Source of the DNA: CAVQKZ01 sp963837325
GTDB lineage: Bacteria; Actinomycetota; Actinomycetes; Mycobacteriales; Jatrophihabitantaceae
Assembly: GCA_963837325.1 (NCBI GenBank)
Contig: CAWIMV010000002.1
Coordinates: forward strand, 248,001 to 312,000
Direction of reading: 5' to 3'
DNA: 64,000 nt
Positions 17,797 to 26,762 of the stretch are shown here, one piece after another (position 1 is the first letter of the stretch; every line of letters begins with the position of its first letter). The notes under the pieces were generated by a model. It had not been told where the DNA came from and did not search any database. It was given only the letters and a program-made list of their open reading frames with translations. A program made the position numbers and the translations under genes.

Positions 17797-18980
17797 CGGG
17801 CCGCCGACCTCCGACGGTCGGACCAGGCCTGTAGCTCGGTGTCCAGGCGAGCCTGCGGCCAGCGCTCCTCGACAGCGCGGGCGAACAGTTCGGCCTGGGT
17901 GGCCGGGGCCAGACCGCCGATCGGTTGGTCGAGGTCGAGGTTGGTCGGGAACGAATAGGCCTCGGCGCAGGCGGCGATGACGTTGGCAATGGCAACCGGA
18001 CCCGCGCCGGCGTCGTGCATCGCCAGCAACGACGCAAAGACCCGGCTGCTTATCCGCTGGCGGTCGACGGCCTCCATCGCCCGGCCGAAGGCCGACGAGA
18101 TCTGCAGCAGATTGGCCATCCGTCTGACGTCGGACGTGCGGTTGGTGCCGGCCGCGTGGAACAGCGCCGGGTTGAAGAACACGGCGTCGCCCTTTTCGAG
18201 CGGCAGCTGGACGAAGTTGGCCTCGAAGTGCGCGCGGAATTCGGGCCGGCGCCAGGCGAGGTAACCGGGCAGATACTTCTGCGAGTGCGGCAGGTACTGC
18301 GTCGGGCCGGTCTCAACCGGCATGTCGCTGTGGGCTACGGCCCCCTGCAGCGTGAGCACCGGCGACAGGCGGTGCACATGTTCCGGGTAGCGGGCGACCT
18401 GCTCGTTGTTCTGGAAGCCGAGGTGGTAATCGCGGTGCACGGTCTGCGCGGCCCCGCCCGGGTTGACCACGTTCACCTGCGACGTCACCTGGTAGTTCGG
18501 CCCGAGCCAGGCGGTCGCCGCCGTGGCGATGACGTCGTTGGCGTAGTACGCGGCGAACGTGTCCGGCTCACGCTCGGCTAGCTTCTCGAGCGCGTTCCAA
18601 ATCCGGTCGTTGGCGCCCGGCTTGGCGAAATGGTCGCCGACGTGCGCGCCGTCCGCGTGCTGCTCGGCGATGATCGCTCGGAACGCCTCGGTGGCCCGGT
18701 CGACCACGTCCAGATCGGGAAAGGCTCCGGCGAACATGACGATGCCCGGGCCGTCCATCAGGGCGCGGGCGATTTCCGCCTGTACCGCCCGACGCCCGTC
18801 GCCGCTCGTGAGCTCGGCCGCCAGCCGGGAACTGTCGTAGCGCAGCACGTTCTGCTCGACGGCCGAGGCGTGTGGATAGGCGGCGAGCTCGGTGGCCTCG
18901 GCTACCAGCTCCACCAGGTCGGCCAGTCGGCAGTCTCGTTCGTCCAATCCATCTGCGACGGTGCACATGCTCGCGGTCAT
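17793..18980 (-). CDS. Phytanoyl-CoA dioxygenase family protein
   Basis: A 395-residue Fe(II)/2-oxoglutarate-type oxygenase. The iron facial triad is visible as H182-x-D184 (V-H-R-D-Y-H-L-G-F) and distal His275 (N-P-A-L-F-H-A-A-G-T-N). Downstream arginines in R-T-S-D-V-R-R-M-A-N could bind 2-oxoglutarate. Longer than ectoine hydroxylase-type members (about 300) by an N-terminal helical extension. The ATG at 18980 has GAGGAG eight bases upstream. It leads an operon with an SDR and a Gfo/Idh dehydrogenase, suggesting hydroxylation followed by two oxidations of a small molecule. Divergent from the DUF1800 gene. Confidence 0.88.
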   Translation of the reverse strand: MTASMCTVADGLDERDCRLADLVELVAEATELAAYPHASAVEQNVLRYDSSRLAAELTSGDGRRAVQAEIARALMDGPGIVMFAGAFPDLDVVDRATEAFRAIIAEQHADGAHVGDHFAKPGANDRIWNALEKLAEREPDTFAAYYANDVIATAATAWLGPNYQVTSQVNVVNPGGAAQTVHRDYHLGFQNNEQVARYPEHVHRLSPVLTLQGAVAHSDMPVETGPTQYLPHSQKYLPGYLAWRRPEFRAHFEANFVQLPLEKGDAVFFNPALFHAAGTNRTSDVRRMANLLQISSAFGRAMEAVDRQRISSRVFASLLAMHDAGAGPVAIANVIAACAEAYSFPTNLDLDQPIGGLAPATQAELFARAVEERWPQARLDTELQAWSDRRRSAAR

Positions 18981-19113
18981 CGGCCGGCTCCTCATCGACG
19001 GCAGGGCCTGTCCCGCCAGCCTAGGAACAGGGCGTCCCCAGTCAACCAAGGCCCTTTCCAACGCGAACTGCGCCCTGACGAACCTCGAACAATTGGAGAG
19101 GATCGTCAGGGGC

Positions 19114-20418
19114 ATGCCTTCCCAATGGGAACTGGCCGCGCGGCTGGCCCGCCGGACCGGCTTCGGCGCGACCGGGGCCGAGGTGGATGCGGTGCTGCGC
19201 GCCGGCCCGAGCCACTACATGTCCGCGCTGCTGGCGGCCGACCCAGCCGCGGACCCCGGGGCCAAAGCGACGCCACCACCGAAGTTCGATGCAATCGCCC
19301 CCCTTGGCAAGCAGCCCAGCAAGACGGCCAAGATGCAGCGCAACAAGCAGCGCGGCGAGCAGTTGCGATCGTTGACGGCATGGTGGCTACGGCGGATGGT
19401 CGCAGTCGAGCAACCGTTCGGCGAGAAGCTCACGTTCTGCTGGCACAACCACTTCGCGACATCGGCCAAGAAGGTCAAGGACGCCGGCGCAATGCTGGGC
19501 CAGAACGCCACGCTGCGGACCCTGGGCCGCGGAGACTTCCGCCGGCTCGCGTACGCCATGCTGCTCGACCCGGCGATGCTGCGCTGGCTGGACGGGCAGA
19601 AGAACACGGCCAAGGCGCCGAACGAGAACCTGGCCCGCGAGTTCATGGAACTGTTCACGCTCGGCCACGGCGACGCTTACACCGAGACCGACGTGCGCGA
19701 AGGTGCGCGAGCGCTGACCGGCTGGCGCTTCACCCACGACGGCACCGCGGTTTTGCGGCCGAGGCTGCACGACGCCAGGCCGAAGAAGGTGCTCGGCGTC
19801 TCAGGCAATCTGGACGCAGCTGGATTCTGTGACGCCGTGCTGGCTCAGCCCGGTGCGCCGCGCTACCTCGCCACGCGGATGTGGGGGCAGTTCGTCTCGG
19901 ATACTCCGCCAAGTGCGGGCGTCGTCGACCGGCTCGCCTCGGCCTACGGCGCTCACCGCAATCTGGCCGCCCTGCTCTCGGCGCTGTTCACGGCGCCGGA
20001 GTTCGCCGCGGCGCAGAACTCGATCGTCGTGACGCCGGTCGAATGGCTGGTCGGTGTGGTGCGCACGCTGCGAGTGCCGATCAAGACCGACGCGGACGCC
20101 CTGAAGCTGATGCGGGTGCTTCGCGGCCTGGGGCAGGTGCCGTTCTATCCGCCGAGCGTGGCCGGCTGGCCGTCCGGGCAGGCCTGGCTCTCGACGGCCG
20201 CGGTGAATGTGCGGATGCAGGCGGCGCTGTCGTTGACACGCGCGGGCGACCTCTCGGCGTTGGACGGTGCAGCGCCGTCGCGCGTCGACGCAGTGGGCCA
20301 CCTACTGGGGGTCGGCTCGTGGTCGGCCCGCAGTGCTGCGGTCCTGCGAGCCGCCGCGAGCGATCCCGCGCGACTCGTCGCCGTCGCCGTCAACACGCCC
20401 GAATACCTGACCAACTAA
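19114..20418 (+). CDS. DUF1800 domain protein
   Basis: A 434-residue member of DUF1800. Family marks: L-x-R-R-T-G-F-G near the N-terminus, T-A-W-W-L-R-R-M, F-C-W-H-N-H-F, the strongly conserved N-E-N-L-A-R-E-F-M-E-L-F-T-L-G, A-R-A-L-T-G-W, and P-P-S-V-A-G-W-P. No signal peptide is visible at this start; an upstream in-frame extension exists but covers the divergent promoter. It is followed after 26 bases by a Tat-exported DUF1501 protein, the standard partner in many phyla. Biochemical role unknown. Confidence 0.9.
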   Translation: MPSQWELAARLARRTGFGATGAEVDAVLRAGPSHYMSALLAADPAADPGAKATPPPKFDAIAPLGKQPSKTAKMQRNKQRGEQLRSLTAWWLRRMVAVEQPFGEKLTFCWHNHFATSAKKVKDAGAMLGQNATLRTLGRGDFRRLAYAMLLDPAMLRWLDGQKNTAKAPNENLAREFMELFTLGHGDAYTETDVREGARALTGWRFTHDGTAVLRPRLHDARPKKVLGVSGNLDAAGFCDAVLAQPGAPRYLATRMWGQFVSDTPPSAGVVDRLASAYGAHRNLAALLSALFTAPEFAAAQNSIVVTPVEWLVGVVRTLRVPIKTDADALKLMRVLRGLGQVPFYPPSVAGWPSGQAWLSTAAVNVRMQAALSLTRAGDLSALDGAAPSRVDAVGHLLGVGSWSARSAAVLRAAASDPARLVAVAVNTPEYLTN

Positions 20419-20444
20419 CCGCAACCAGAGAGAAGGCGGCAGTC

Positions 20445-21653
20445 GTGGATCCCATCAGTCGGCGCCGGTTCTTGATCGCCTCCGGCGTCACCGGCGGGGC
20501 CGCGCTGATCGCCGGCTCGTCCGCAGTCACGTGGAGTCAACTACACGACACCGCCGCGTCGGCCCCGCGCGCCAAGGGCGAGCCGGTGCTGGTCGTGCTC
20601 ACCATGTACGGCGGCAACGACGGGCTCAATACGCTCATCCCGTACGCCGACTCCGCCTACCACGACGCCCGGCCCGAGCTCGCCTACAAACCCGAAGAGG
20701 TCCTGCACCTCGGCGACGGCCTCGGGTTGAACCCGGCGATGAAGGGCATGGCCAAGCTCTGGCAGAACAAGCAGCTCGCGGTCGTCCGCGGCGTCGGCTA
20801 CCCGAAGCCGGACCACAGTCACTTCCGGTCGATGGACATCTGGCAGACGGCGTCCCCAGCGGCGCCGGCCCGCACCGGTTGGATCGGGCGCTGGCTCGAC
20901 GCGACCGGCGACGATCCGGTGCGAGCGGTGAACGTCGGCTCGGTGCTGCCGCCGTTGGCGGTCGGGGCGAAGTCGACGGCGGCGGCGCTGTCGGTCGGCC
21001 GGACCAAGCAGCTTCCGTCCGCGGTGAACACGGCGCTGGCCGGGCTGGCCCGGGCGGATTCGGGCGACACCGCGGCCGGGGCGATGGTGTGTGAGTCCTA
21101 CCGGGCCCAGCGCACGGTCGCGTCGATGTTCGACCCGGTCGTCGGCGGCACGCAGTCCGACGACGCGTCGGGCGACAGCCTGAAGGCCCAACTCGACGTC
21201 GTCGCGCAGTGCATCAAGGCCGGCGTGCCGACCAAGGTGTACTCGGTGAGCCTGGACGGCTTCGATACCCATGCGGATGAGAAGGGCACCCAGCAGAGTC
21301 TGCTGGCGACGCTCGACCTGTCGCTGTCGGGATTCCTGGCCGACCTGGCCGCCGGACCGCACGGGCGAGACGTCGTGGTGCTGGCGTACTCGGAGTTCGG
21401 CCGCCGCGTCGCTGCGAACGCCTCGCAGGGCACCGACCACGGCACGGCCGGCCCGGTGTTCATCGCGGGCGCCGGGGTGCGCGGCGGGTTCTACGGCGAC
21501 CAGCCCAGCCTCACCGACCTCGACGACGGTGACCTCAAGAGCACGGTGGATTTCCGGTCGGTGTACGGGGAGTTGCTACACCGCACGCTCGGGGGCGATC
21601 CGCACCAGGTGCTGGACTCGGTGCCGGCGGAACTCGGCTTCCTCAGCGCCTGA
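20445..21653 (+). CDS. DUF1501 protein with Tat signal
   Basis: A 402-residue exported protein of the DUF1501 family, which has an alkaline phosphatase/sulfatase-like fold. The N-terminus S-R-R-R-F-L-I-A-S-G followed by a hydrophobic stretch is a twin-arginine signal. Core motifs: V-L-T-M-Y-G-G-N-D-G-L-N-T-L-I-P, D-H-S-H-F-R-S-M-D-I-W, and D-G-F-D-T-H. The GTG at 20445 has GAGAAGG upstream and immediately begins the Tat motif. Its last 11 bases overlap the convergent purS gene. The substrate of the DUF1800/DUF1501 pair is unknown. Confidence 0.9.
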   Translation: MDPISRRRFLIASGVTGGAALIAGSSAVTWSQLHDTAASAPRAKGEPVLVVLTMYGGNDGLNTLIPYADSAYHDARPELAYKPEEVLHLGDGLGLNPAMKGMAKLWQNKQLAVVRGVGYPKPDHSHFRSMDIWQTASPAAPARTGWIGRWLDATGDDPVRAVNVGSVLPPLAVGAKSTAAALSVGRTKQLPSAVNTALAGLARADSGDTAAGAMVCESYRAQRTVASMFDPVVGGTQSDDASGDSLKAQLDVVAQCIKAGVPTKVYSVSLDGFDTHADEKGTQQSLLATLDLSLSGFLADLAAGPHGRDVVVLAYSEFGRRVAANASQGTDHGTAGPVFIAGAGVRGGFYGDQPSLTDLDDGDLKSTVDFRSVYGELLHRTLGGDPHQVLDSVPAELGFLSA

Positions 21654-21873
21654 TCGTGAAGTTCTCGATCACCGGGTTGGCGAGCAGGGTGTCGGCCAGC
21701 TTGACGATCGTTTCCTCGTCGACGTCATCGTCGACTTCGAGCTCGAAGTGCTTGCCCTGACGGACGTCGCTGACGCCGTGCACGCCGAGCCGCCCGATCG
21801 CGCCCACGATGGCCTGCCCTTGCGGGTCGAGGATCTCGGGCTTGAGCACGACGTCGACGAGCACGCGGGCCAC
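21643..21873 (-). CDS. purS: Phosphoribosylformylglycinamidine synthase, PurS subunit
   Basis: A 76-residue protein that bridges PurQ and PurL in the FGAM synthase complex. The sequence is a clear PurS: V-L-V-D-V-V-L-K-P-E-I-L-D-P-Q-G-Q-A-I, L-G-V-H-G-V-S-D-V-R-Q-G-K, F-E-L-E-V-D-D and N-P-V-I-E-N-F. It starts at GTG with AGGAG six bases upstream. Unusually, it stands alone 5.7 kb upstream of purQ instead of directly adjoining it; the 3' end overlaps the convergent DUF1501 gene by 11 bases. It has its own promoter region shared with the divergent methyltransferase. Confidence 0.95.
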   Translation of the reverse strand: MARVLVDVVLKPEILDPQGQAIVGAIGRLGVHGVSDVRQGKHFELEVDDDVDEETIVKLADTLLANPVIENFTIRR

Positions 21874-21947
21874 GGCAACTCCTGAGTTCGGGGACGCTCG
21901 CGAGTCAGCCTAGTAGCGTCGCTTCTCAACCGCGGGGAGGTTGCCAA

Positions 21948-22535
21948 ATGCCGATCATGCCGGTGGGCGAGCGCGTCTTCTGCCGTACCGCGGCGTGGGG
22001 TTTGTTCGCTCGCCGGGCCGTGCTGCCGTGGGCGCTGGCTGGACACCCGCTGTCGGGCGAGGTGCTGGAAATCGGTGGCGGCGGCGGGGCCATGGCGGCG
22101 GGCGTGCTCACTCGCTTCCCTTCGGTGCGAGTGACCGTCGCCGACCTGGACCCGTTGATGGTGCGGGTGACGCAGCGGCGGTTGGCCCGGTTCGGGGCGC
22201 GGGCCACGGCCACCGTCGGCGACGCGACGGACCTGCCTTTCGACGACGGCCGCTTCGACGTGGTGGTCAGCTTCCTGATGCTGCACCACATCGGGCGGTG
22301 GGAAGCGGCGGTGGCCGAAGCGGTACGGGTGCTGCGACCCGGCGGGCACTTCGTCGGCTATGACCTGGTGGACACGGCGGTGTCCCGCGGGATACATCAC
22401 GCGGACCGCATCCACGACCTGCGCAGCATTACCGCGCCGACGTTTCGGGCGGTCCTGGCCGCGGCCGGCGTGACCGCGCCCATCCTGCGCGAAGGCCGCC
22501 TCACGCTGCGGTGGGCCGCGACCAAGCCGTCCTGA
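21948..22535 (+). CDS. Class I SAM-dependent methyltransferase
   Basis: A 195-residue methyltransferase of the Methyltransf_11 type. Motif I is V-L-E-I-G-G-G-G-G-A-M-A (about 39-50), the acidic ribose-binding residue is in V-A-D-L-D-P, motif II is F-D-V-V-V-S-F-L-M-L-H-H, and motif III L-R-P-G-G-H-F. A strong GGGGAGG site precedes the ATG. Divergent from purS; monocistronic. Substrate cannot be inferred from sequence or neighbours. Confidence 0.9.
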   Translation: MPIMPVGERVFCRTAAWGLFARRAVLPWALAGHPLSGEVLEIGGGGGAMAAGVLTRFPSVRVTVADLDPLMVRVTQRRLARFGARATATVGDATDLPFDDGRFDVVVSFLMLHHIGRWEAAVAEAVRVLRPGGHFVGYDLVDTAVSRGIHHADRIHDLRSITAPTFRAVLAAAGVTAPILREGRLTLRWAATKPS

Positions 22536-22539
22536 TCAT

Positions 22540-22627
22540 GTTTTCCCCGCTGGTGGCCGGTTTGGGGCCGCACAACCGGTCACCAGCGGGGAAAAGCCGC
22601 AGCCAACCGGTCACCGGCGGGGAAAAC
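22540..22627. repeat. Three-armed palindrome, family C
   Basis: Arm 1 (22541-22563, TTTTCCCCGCTGGTG...CCGG) pairs with arm 2 (22574-22595, AACCGGTCACCAGCGGGGAA...). A third segment at 22605-22626 repeats arm 2 with a single A-to-G change. It fills the gap between the convergent methyltransferase and aldehyde dehydrogenase genes. Either arm-2 copy could pair with arm 1, giving alternative hairpins. It may terminate both genes. Confidence 0.85.
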
Positions 22628-22642
22628 TGGCACGCGGCGCGG

Positions 22643-24250
22643 TTAGCGCCAGCCGATCCGGCGGAGCAGTTTGAGCGCAGCGGTCATCATCCGGGCGAAG
22701 CCGGCCTGGCTCATCCGCCCGGGCGGCGCGATGTTCAGCAGCCGTTGCCGGGCCAGGGTCTGCGCCTCGGTGTACTTCAGCAGCCCTTCGGACCCGTGCC
22801 GGCGGCCCAGCCCGGACTCGCCCATGCCGCCCATCGGCGCGTCGATACTGCCCCACGCCGCGCCGTACGCCTCATTGATGTTCACGGTGCCGGCCTTCAA
22901 CCGCGCCGCCACGTCCTGCCCGCGGCGTGCGCTCTTCGACCACACGCTCGCGTTCAGTCCGTACGCGCTGTCGTTCGCCCGCGCCACGGCGTCATCGACG
23001 GAGGTGAAGCGGTAGATCGAGACGAGCGGGCCGAACGTCTCCTCCTCGTAACACTTCGCCGACGGCGCGACGTCGGTGAGCACCGTCGGCTCGAAGAACA
23101 GCGGCCCCAGATCAGGCCGGGCGACACCACCGGCCAGCACCGTCGCACCGTGCGCACGCGCGTCTTCGACATGGGTAGTGACGGCGTCGAGCTGGGCCGG
23201 CGTGGTCAGCGAACCCATGTCGTAGCCGAAGTCGTAGCCGTCGCCGAGCTTCATCGCGCGCACGGCCTCGACGAACTTGGCGACGAACGTGTCGTAGATG
23301 CCGTCCTGCACGTACATCCGCTCGATCGAGATGCACAGCTGCCCGGATGACGAGAAGCAGGCCCGCAGCGACCCCTCCAGCGTCCGGTCGACGTCGGCGT
23401 CGTCGAGCACGACCATCGGGTTCTTGCCGCCGAGCTCCAGTGAGCAGCCGATCAGTCGCGCGCCGGCCTGCTCGGCGATCCGCTTGCCGCTCGCCGTCGA
23501 GCCGGTGAACATCACGTAATTGGCGTTGTCGATCAACGCCGTGCCGATCTCGCTGCCGCGGCCGAGCACGAGCTGCCAAATGTCATCGGGTAACCCGGCC
23601 TCGCGCGCGACGTCCAGGGCCCACAGTGCAGTGAGCGCCGTCTGGTTGTCGGGCTTCTGCACGACCGCGTTGCCGGCGATCAGGGCCGGGATGGTGTCGC
23701 CGACCGACAAGGCCAACGGGTAATTCCACGGCGAGATGACGGTGACGACGCCTTTGGGTTGCCGCACCTCGCGGGCAGCCGTCAGCCCCGGCAGCAAGCC
23801 CGTGCGGCGCTTGGTCCTGAGCAGGCCGGGAGCAGACCGCGCGTAGTAGCGCGCGGTGTTGGCGATGTCGGCGACCTCGAGGAACGCGTCGCGACGTGAC
23901 TTGCCGTTCTCAGCCTGGATGAGATCCATGATCTCGTCCTGACGCGCGAGGACGAGGTCATGCAGGCGCAGGAAGATCCGGGTCCGCTCGCGCACCGGGC
24001 GAGCCGCCCACGCGCGTTGAGCCGCGCGGGCCCGGGCGAACGCGGCCACGACGTCGGCTGCGCTGCACTGCGGCAACTCGGCCAGCAGTTCCCCGTGGTA
24101 GGGCGCGTAGGTTGCGAGGGTCTCCTGCGACGACGAGCGCACTGCGTCGGCGAGGCGCGCGGCCCGACCCGAACTCAAAATCTCGGGCAGGTCTGTCGCC
24201 ACGGTCGGCGCGGCTGGGCCGGTCGCGTTGCCATGTGCGGTCGCGGTCAT
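22643..24250 (-). CDS. NAD(P)-dependent succinate-semialdehyde-type dehydrogenase
   Basis: Aldehyde dehydrogenase of 535 residues. Catalytic features: S-P-W-N-Y-P-L (cofactor), F-T-G-S-T-A-S-G-K (Rossmann), E-L-G-G-K-N-P (general base Glu), S-S-G-Q-L-C-I-S (catalytic Cys) and E-E-T-F-G-P. The length, roughly 30-residue N-terminal extension and hydrophobic/basic C-terminal tail (M-M-T-A-A-L-K-L-L-R-R-I-G-W-R) are like the actinobacterial succinate-semialdehyde dehydrogenases of the GabD2 group. ATG at 24250 has GAGG upstream. It follows purC on the same strand after 82 bases. Aldehyde specificity is uncertain. Confidence 0.88.
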   Translation of the reverse strand: MTATAHGNATGPAAPTVATDLPEILSSGRAARLADAVRSSSQETLATYAPYHGELLAELPQCSAADVVAAFARARAAQRAWAARPVRERTRIFLRLHDLVLARQDEIMDLIQAENGKSRRDAFLEVADIANTARYYARSAPGLLRTKRRTGLLPGLTAAREVRQPKGVVTVISPWNYPLALSVGDTIPALIAGNAVVQKPDNQTALTALWALDVAREAGLPDDIWQLVLGRGSEIGTALIDNANYVMFTGSTASGKRIAEQAGARLIGCSLELGGKNPMVVLDDADVDRTLEGSLRACFSSSGQLCISIERMYVQDGIYDTFVAKFVEAVRAMKLGDGYDFGYDMGSLTTPAQLDAVTTHVEDARAHGATVLAGGVARPDLGPLFFEPTVLTDVAPSAKCYEEETFGPLVSIYRFTSVDDAVARANDSAYGLNASVWSKSARRGQDVAARLKAGTVNINEAYGAAWGSIDAPMGGMGESGLGRRHGSEGLLKYTEAQTLARQRLLNIAPPGRMSQAGFARMMTAALKLLRRIGWR

Positions 24251-24332
24251 CGCTGCCTCACCATTCGTCGGGTCCTGCCGAGCATAATGAACCATGTTCA
24301 GTAGATCCGCATGCGGCGTCGTGGGCCCGCGA

Positions 24333-25229
<897 letters not shown>

Positions 25230-25408
25230 CGCGCCATCTTTGCAGAATCACCGGGCGCTCTCCGGCCTGAGCGACACCGATCCCGCCCTCCCCAAACCCA
25301 GCCGGCGTCGACGGACGCTGCGGATCGCTACTGCGGGAAAGACGGGATCGGTTCCTACCGGTTGCGGCCGCCAGGACTACGGTCGCAACGTATGGGGGTG
25401 TTGCTTGC

Positions 25409-25591
25409 CTACCACCACCAGTCAGCGGCGGTGACCATACCCGATCCGGCAGGGGCACTGGCCGGAGCGATCGTGGTGTGAGAACTGCGATGAACGGGAG
25501 CGGCCGTGGCGGGTGACGAGCTCATGACGACACCGATACCCATGGCCAGAGCCAGTACTGCTGCTATGCGGCGCCGGAACGAACCAGTCAC
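25409..25591 (-). CDS. Small secreted peptide precursor ending in Trp-Trp-Trp
   Basis: A 60-residue precursor. The N-terminus V-T-G-S-F-R-R-R-I-A-A-V-L-A-L-A-M-G-I-G is a classical signal sequence; cleavage is expected near S-S-S-P-A-T-A-A, leaving about 29 residues rich in Ser/Thr/Ala/Pro and ending A-A-D-W-W-W. The GTG start is favoured by AAAGGGGA six bases upstream; an ATG 11 codons earlier is possible but poorly preceded. The mature peptide lacks cysteines, so it is not a disulfide-rich toxin or a lanthipeptide-type core. It is divergent from a single-component winged-helix/LuxR regulator across 157 bases. Peptide signal is an inference; a true gene is likely. Confidence 0.65.
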   Translation of the reverse strand: MTGSFRRRIAAVLALAMGIGVVMSSSPATAAPVHRSSHTTIAPASAPAGSGMVTAADWWW

Positions 25592-25748
25592 AATGTCCCC
25601 TTTGTCCGAAGATAGGTGATTCATTACGCGCAAATGAAGGGCGCCGTTCCCCAAATTTCTGCGCTGTGAATAGGATTCAGCGCGAGCCCAAGCATTTCAA
25701 ATTCTCCAACTGGCAGCAAGCTGCCTGGCACGAACTGCGAGAGGCAAT
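25592..25748. promoter_or_regulatory. Divergent control region of peptide and regulator
   Basis: A 157-base shared promoter region, noticeably richer in A/T than its surroundings. Two perfect inverted repeats: TGAAT-AGG-ATTCA (25667-25679) and GGCAGC-AA-GCTGCC (25712-25725). The second is 23 bases upstream of the regulator ATG and is a good position for autoregulation by the LuxR-type HTH. Confidence 0.5.
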
Positions 25749-26756
25749 ATGAGTGAAACCGGACAGTTGAACGACCTGGAGGTCGAGCTGTACCGCGCAT
25801 TGCTCACCCAGCCCGGCAGCACGCTATCGCAAATCGCCGTCCATCTCGGCCGAACGGCCGGTGACTTGGACAAACCAGCGGCGACGCTCAGCGAAATGGG
25901 CCTGCTTCGCTCCGATGTCGGCGAGAGTTTCGTCGCCGTCAGCCCGATGCTGGCGGAGGCCACCGTCCTCGGCGCCGAAGACCTGGAGCTCGGCGCCCGC
26001 CGCGCTTCGGTCGAGGCGCGGCGCAACGCGATCCGCGGCCTCGTGCCCGATTGGAACGAGTCGCTGAGTAGCACGGTGCAGGAGGTGGCCGTCGATGTGC
26101 TCTCGGATCAGACGGCGATCGGCAATGTACTGATGCATTACGCCGACCGTTGCCGCAACGAACTGTTGTCGGTTGCGCCGGGCCGCCTGCCCACAACCCG
26201 AATCGACGGCCGAACCCGAATCGCCAACCTTTACTCATTGCGCCGCGGTATCAAGACCCGCGCGCTCTATCAGCACACCGCCCTGCGGGATCGGGCCAGC
26301 CGCTCCTACCTCAATGAGCTCGCCGACAACGGGGCCAAGATCCGGTTCGCGTCCTCCGTCCCGGGTCGCAGTCTCGTCGTCGACCGCGACGTCGCGCTGC
26401 TGCCGATCCCGACCTCCGACGCGCGTCGGCCCGAGCTTGCGGTGGTGCGCGAGCCGAACGTCATCGCCTGGGTCGTGGCCACGTTCGAGCAGCTCTGGGC
26501 CGAAGCGTCCCCGCTCGAGGACGTCATTCATCAACAGCGCGACGAGACCGAGCTCGACCACACCAGGGCCGCGATCCTGCGGTTGATGGCCGAGGGAGAG
26601 AAGGACGAGGCCATCTCGCGGCGGCTGTCCATCTCGGTGCGCACCTGCCGGCGCCACATCGCGGACTACATGGCTCAGGTCGGCGCGACCAGCCGCTTCC
26701 AGGCCGGCGTCATCGCGGCCCGGGCCGGGCACACCGACAGCCCGTCGCCGGGCTGA
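25749..26756 (+). CDS. Winged-helix (TrmB-like) plus LuxR-HTH regulator
   Basis: A 335-residue one-component regulator. Residues about 6-55 form a winged helix of the TrmB type (L-S-Q-I-A-V-H-L-G-R-T...L-S-E-M-G-L-L-R). The middle (about 105-260) resembles the phospholipase-D-like sensor segment of that family (L-M-H-Y-A-D-R-C...). The C-terminus (about 272-328) is a LuxR-type HTH (L-R-L-M-A-E-G-E-K-D-E-A-I-S-R-R-L-S-I-S-V-R-T-C-R-R-H-I). No receiver domain or membrane segment. GAGAGG lies just upstream of the ATG. Convergent with the aminotransferase gene. The divergent small secreted peptide is the natural candidate for ligand or target. Confidence 0.85.
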   Translation: MSETGQLNDLEVELYRALLTQPGSTLSQIAVHLGRTAGDLDKPAATLSEMGLLRSDVGESFVAVSPMLAEATVLGAEDLELGARRASVEARRNAIRGLVPDWNESLSSTVQEVAVDVLSDQTAIGNVLMHYADRCRNELLSVAPGRLPTTRIDGRTRIANLYSLRRGIKTRALYQHTALRDRASRSYLNELADNGAKIRFASSVPGRSLVVDRDVALLPIPTSDARRPELAVVREPNVIAWVVATFEQLWAEASPLEDVIHQQRDETELDHTRAAILRLMAEGEKDEAISRRLSISVRTCRRHIADYMAQVGATSRFQAGVIAARAGHTDSPSPG

Positions 26757-26762
26757 GCCACC

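Noticed and set aside
16016..18037. 673-codon minus-strand frame as one fusion protein
   Set aside because: Only the C-terminal 333 codons match a Gfo/Idh dehydrogenase; the rest is Arg/Pro-rich shadow of the SDR and dioxygenase.
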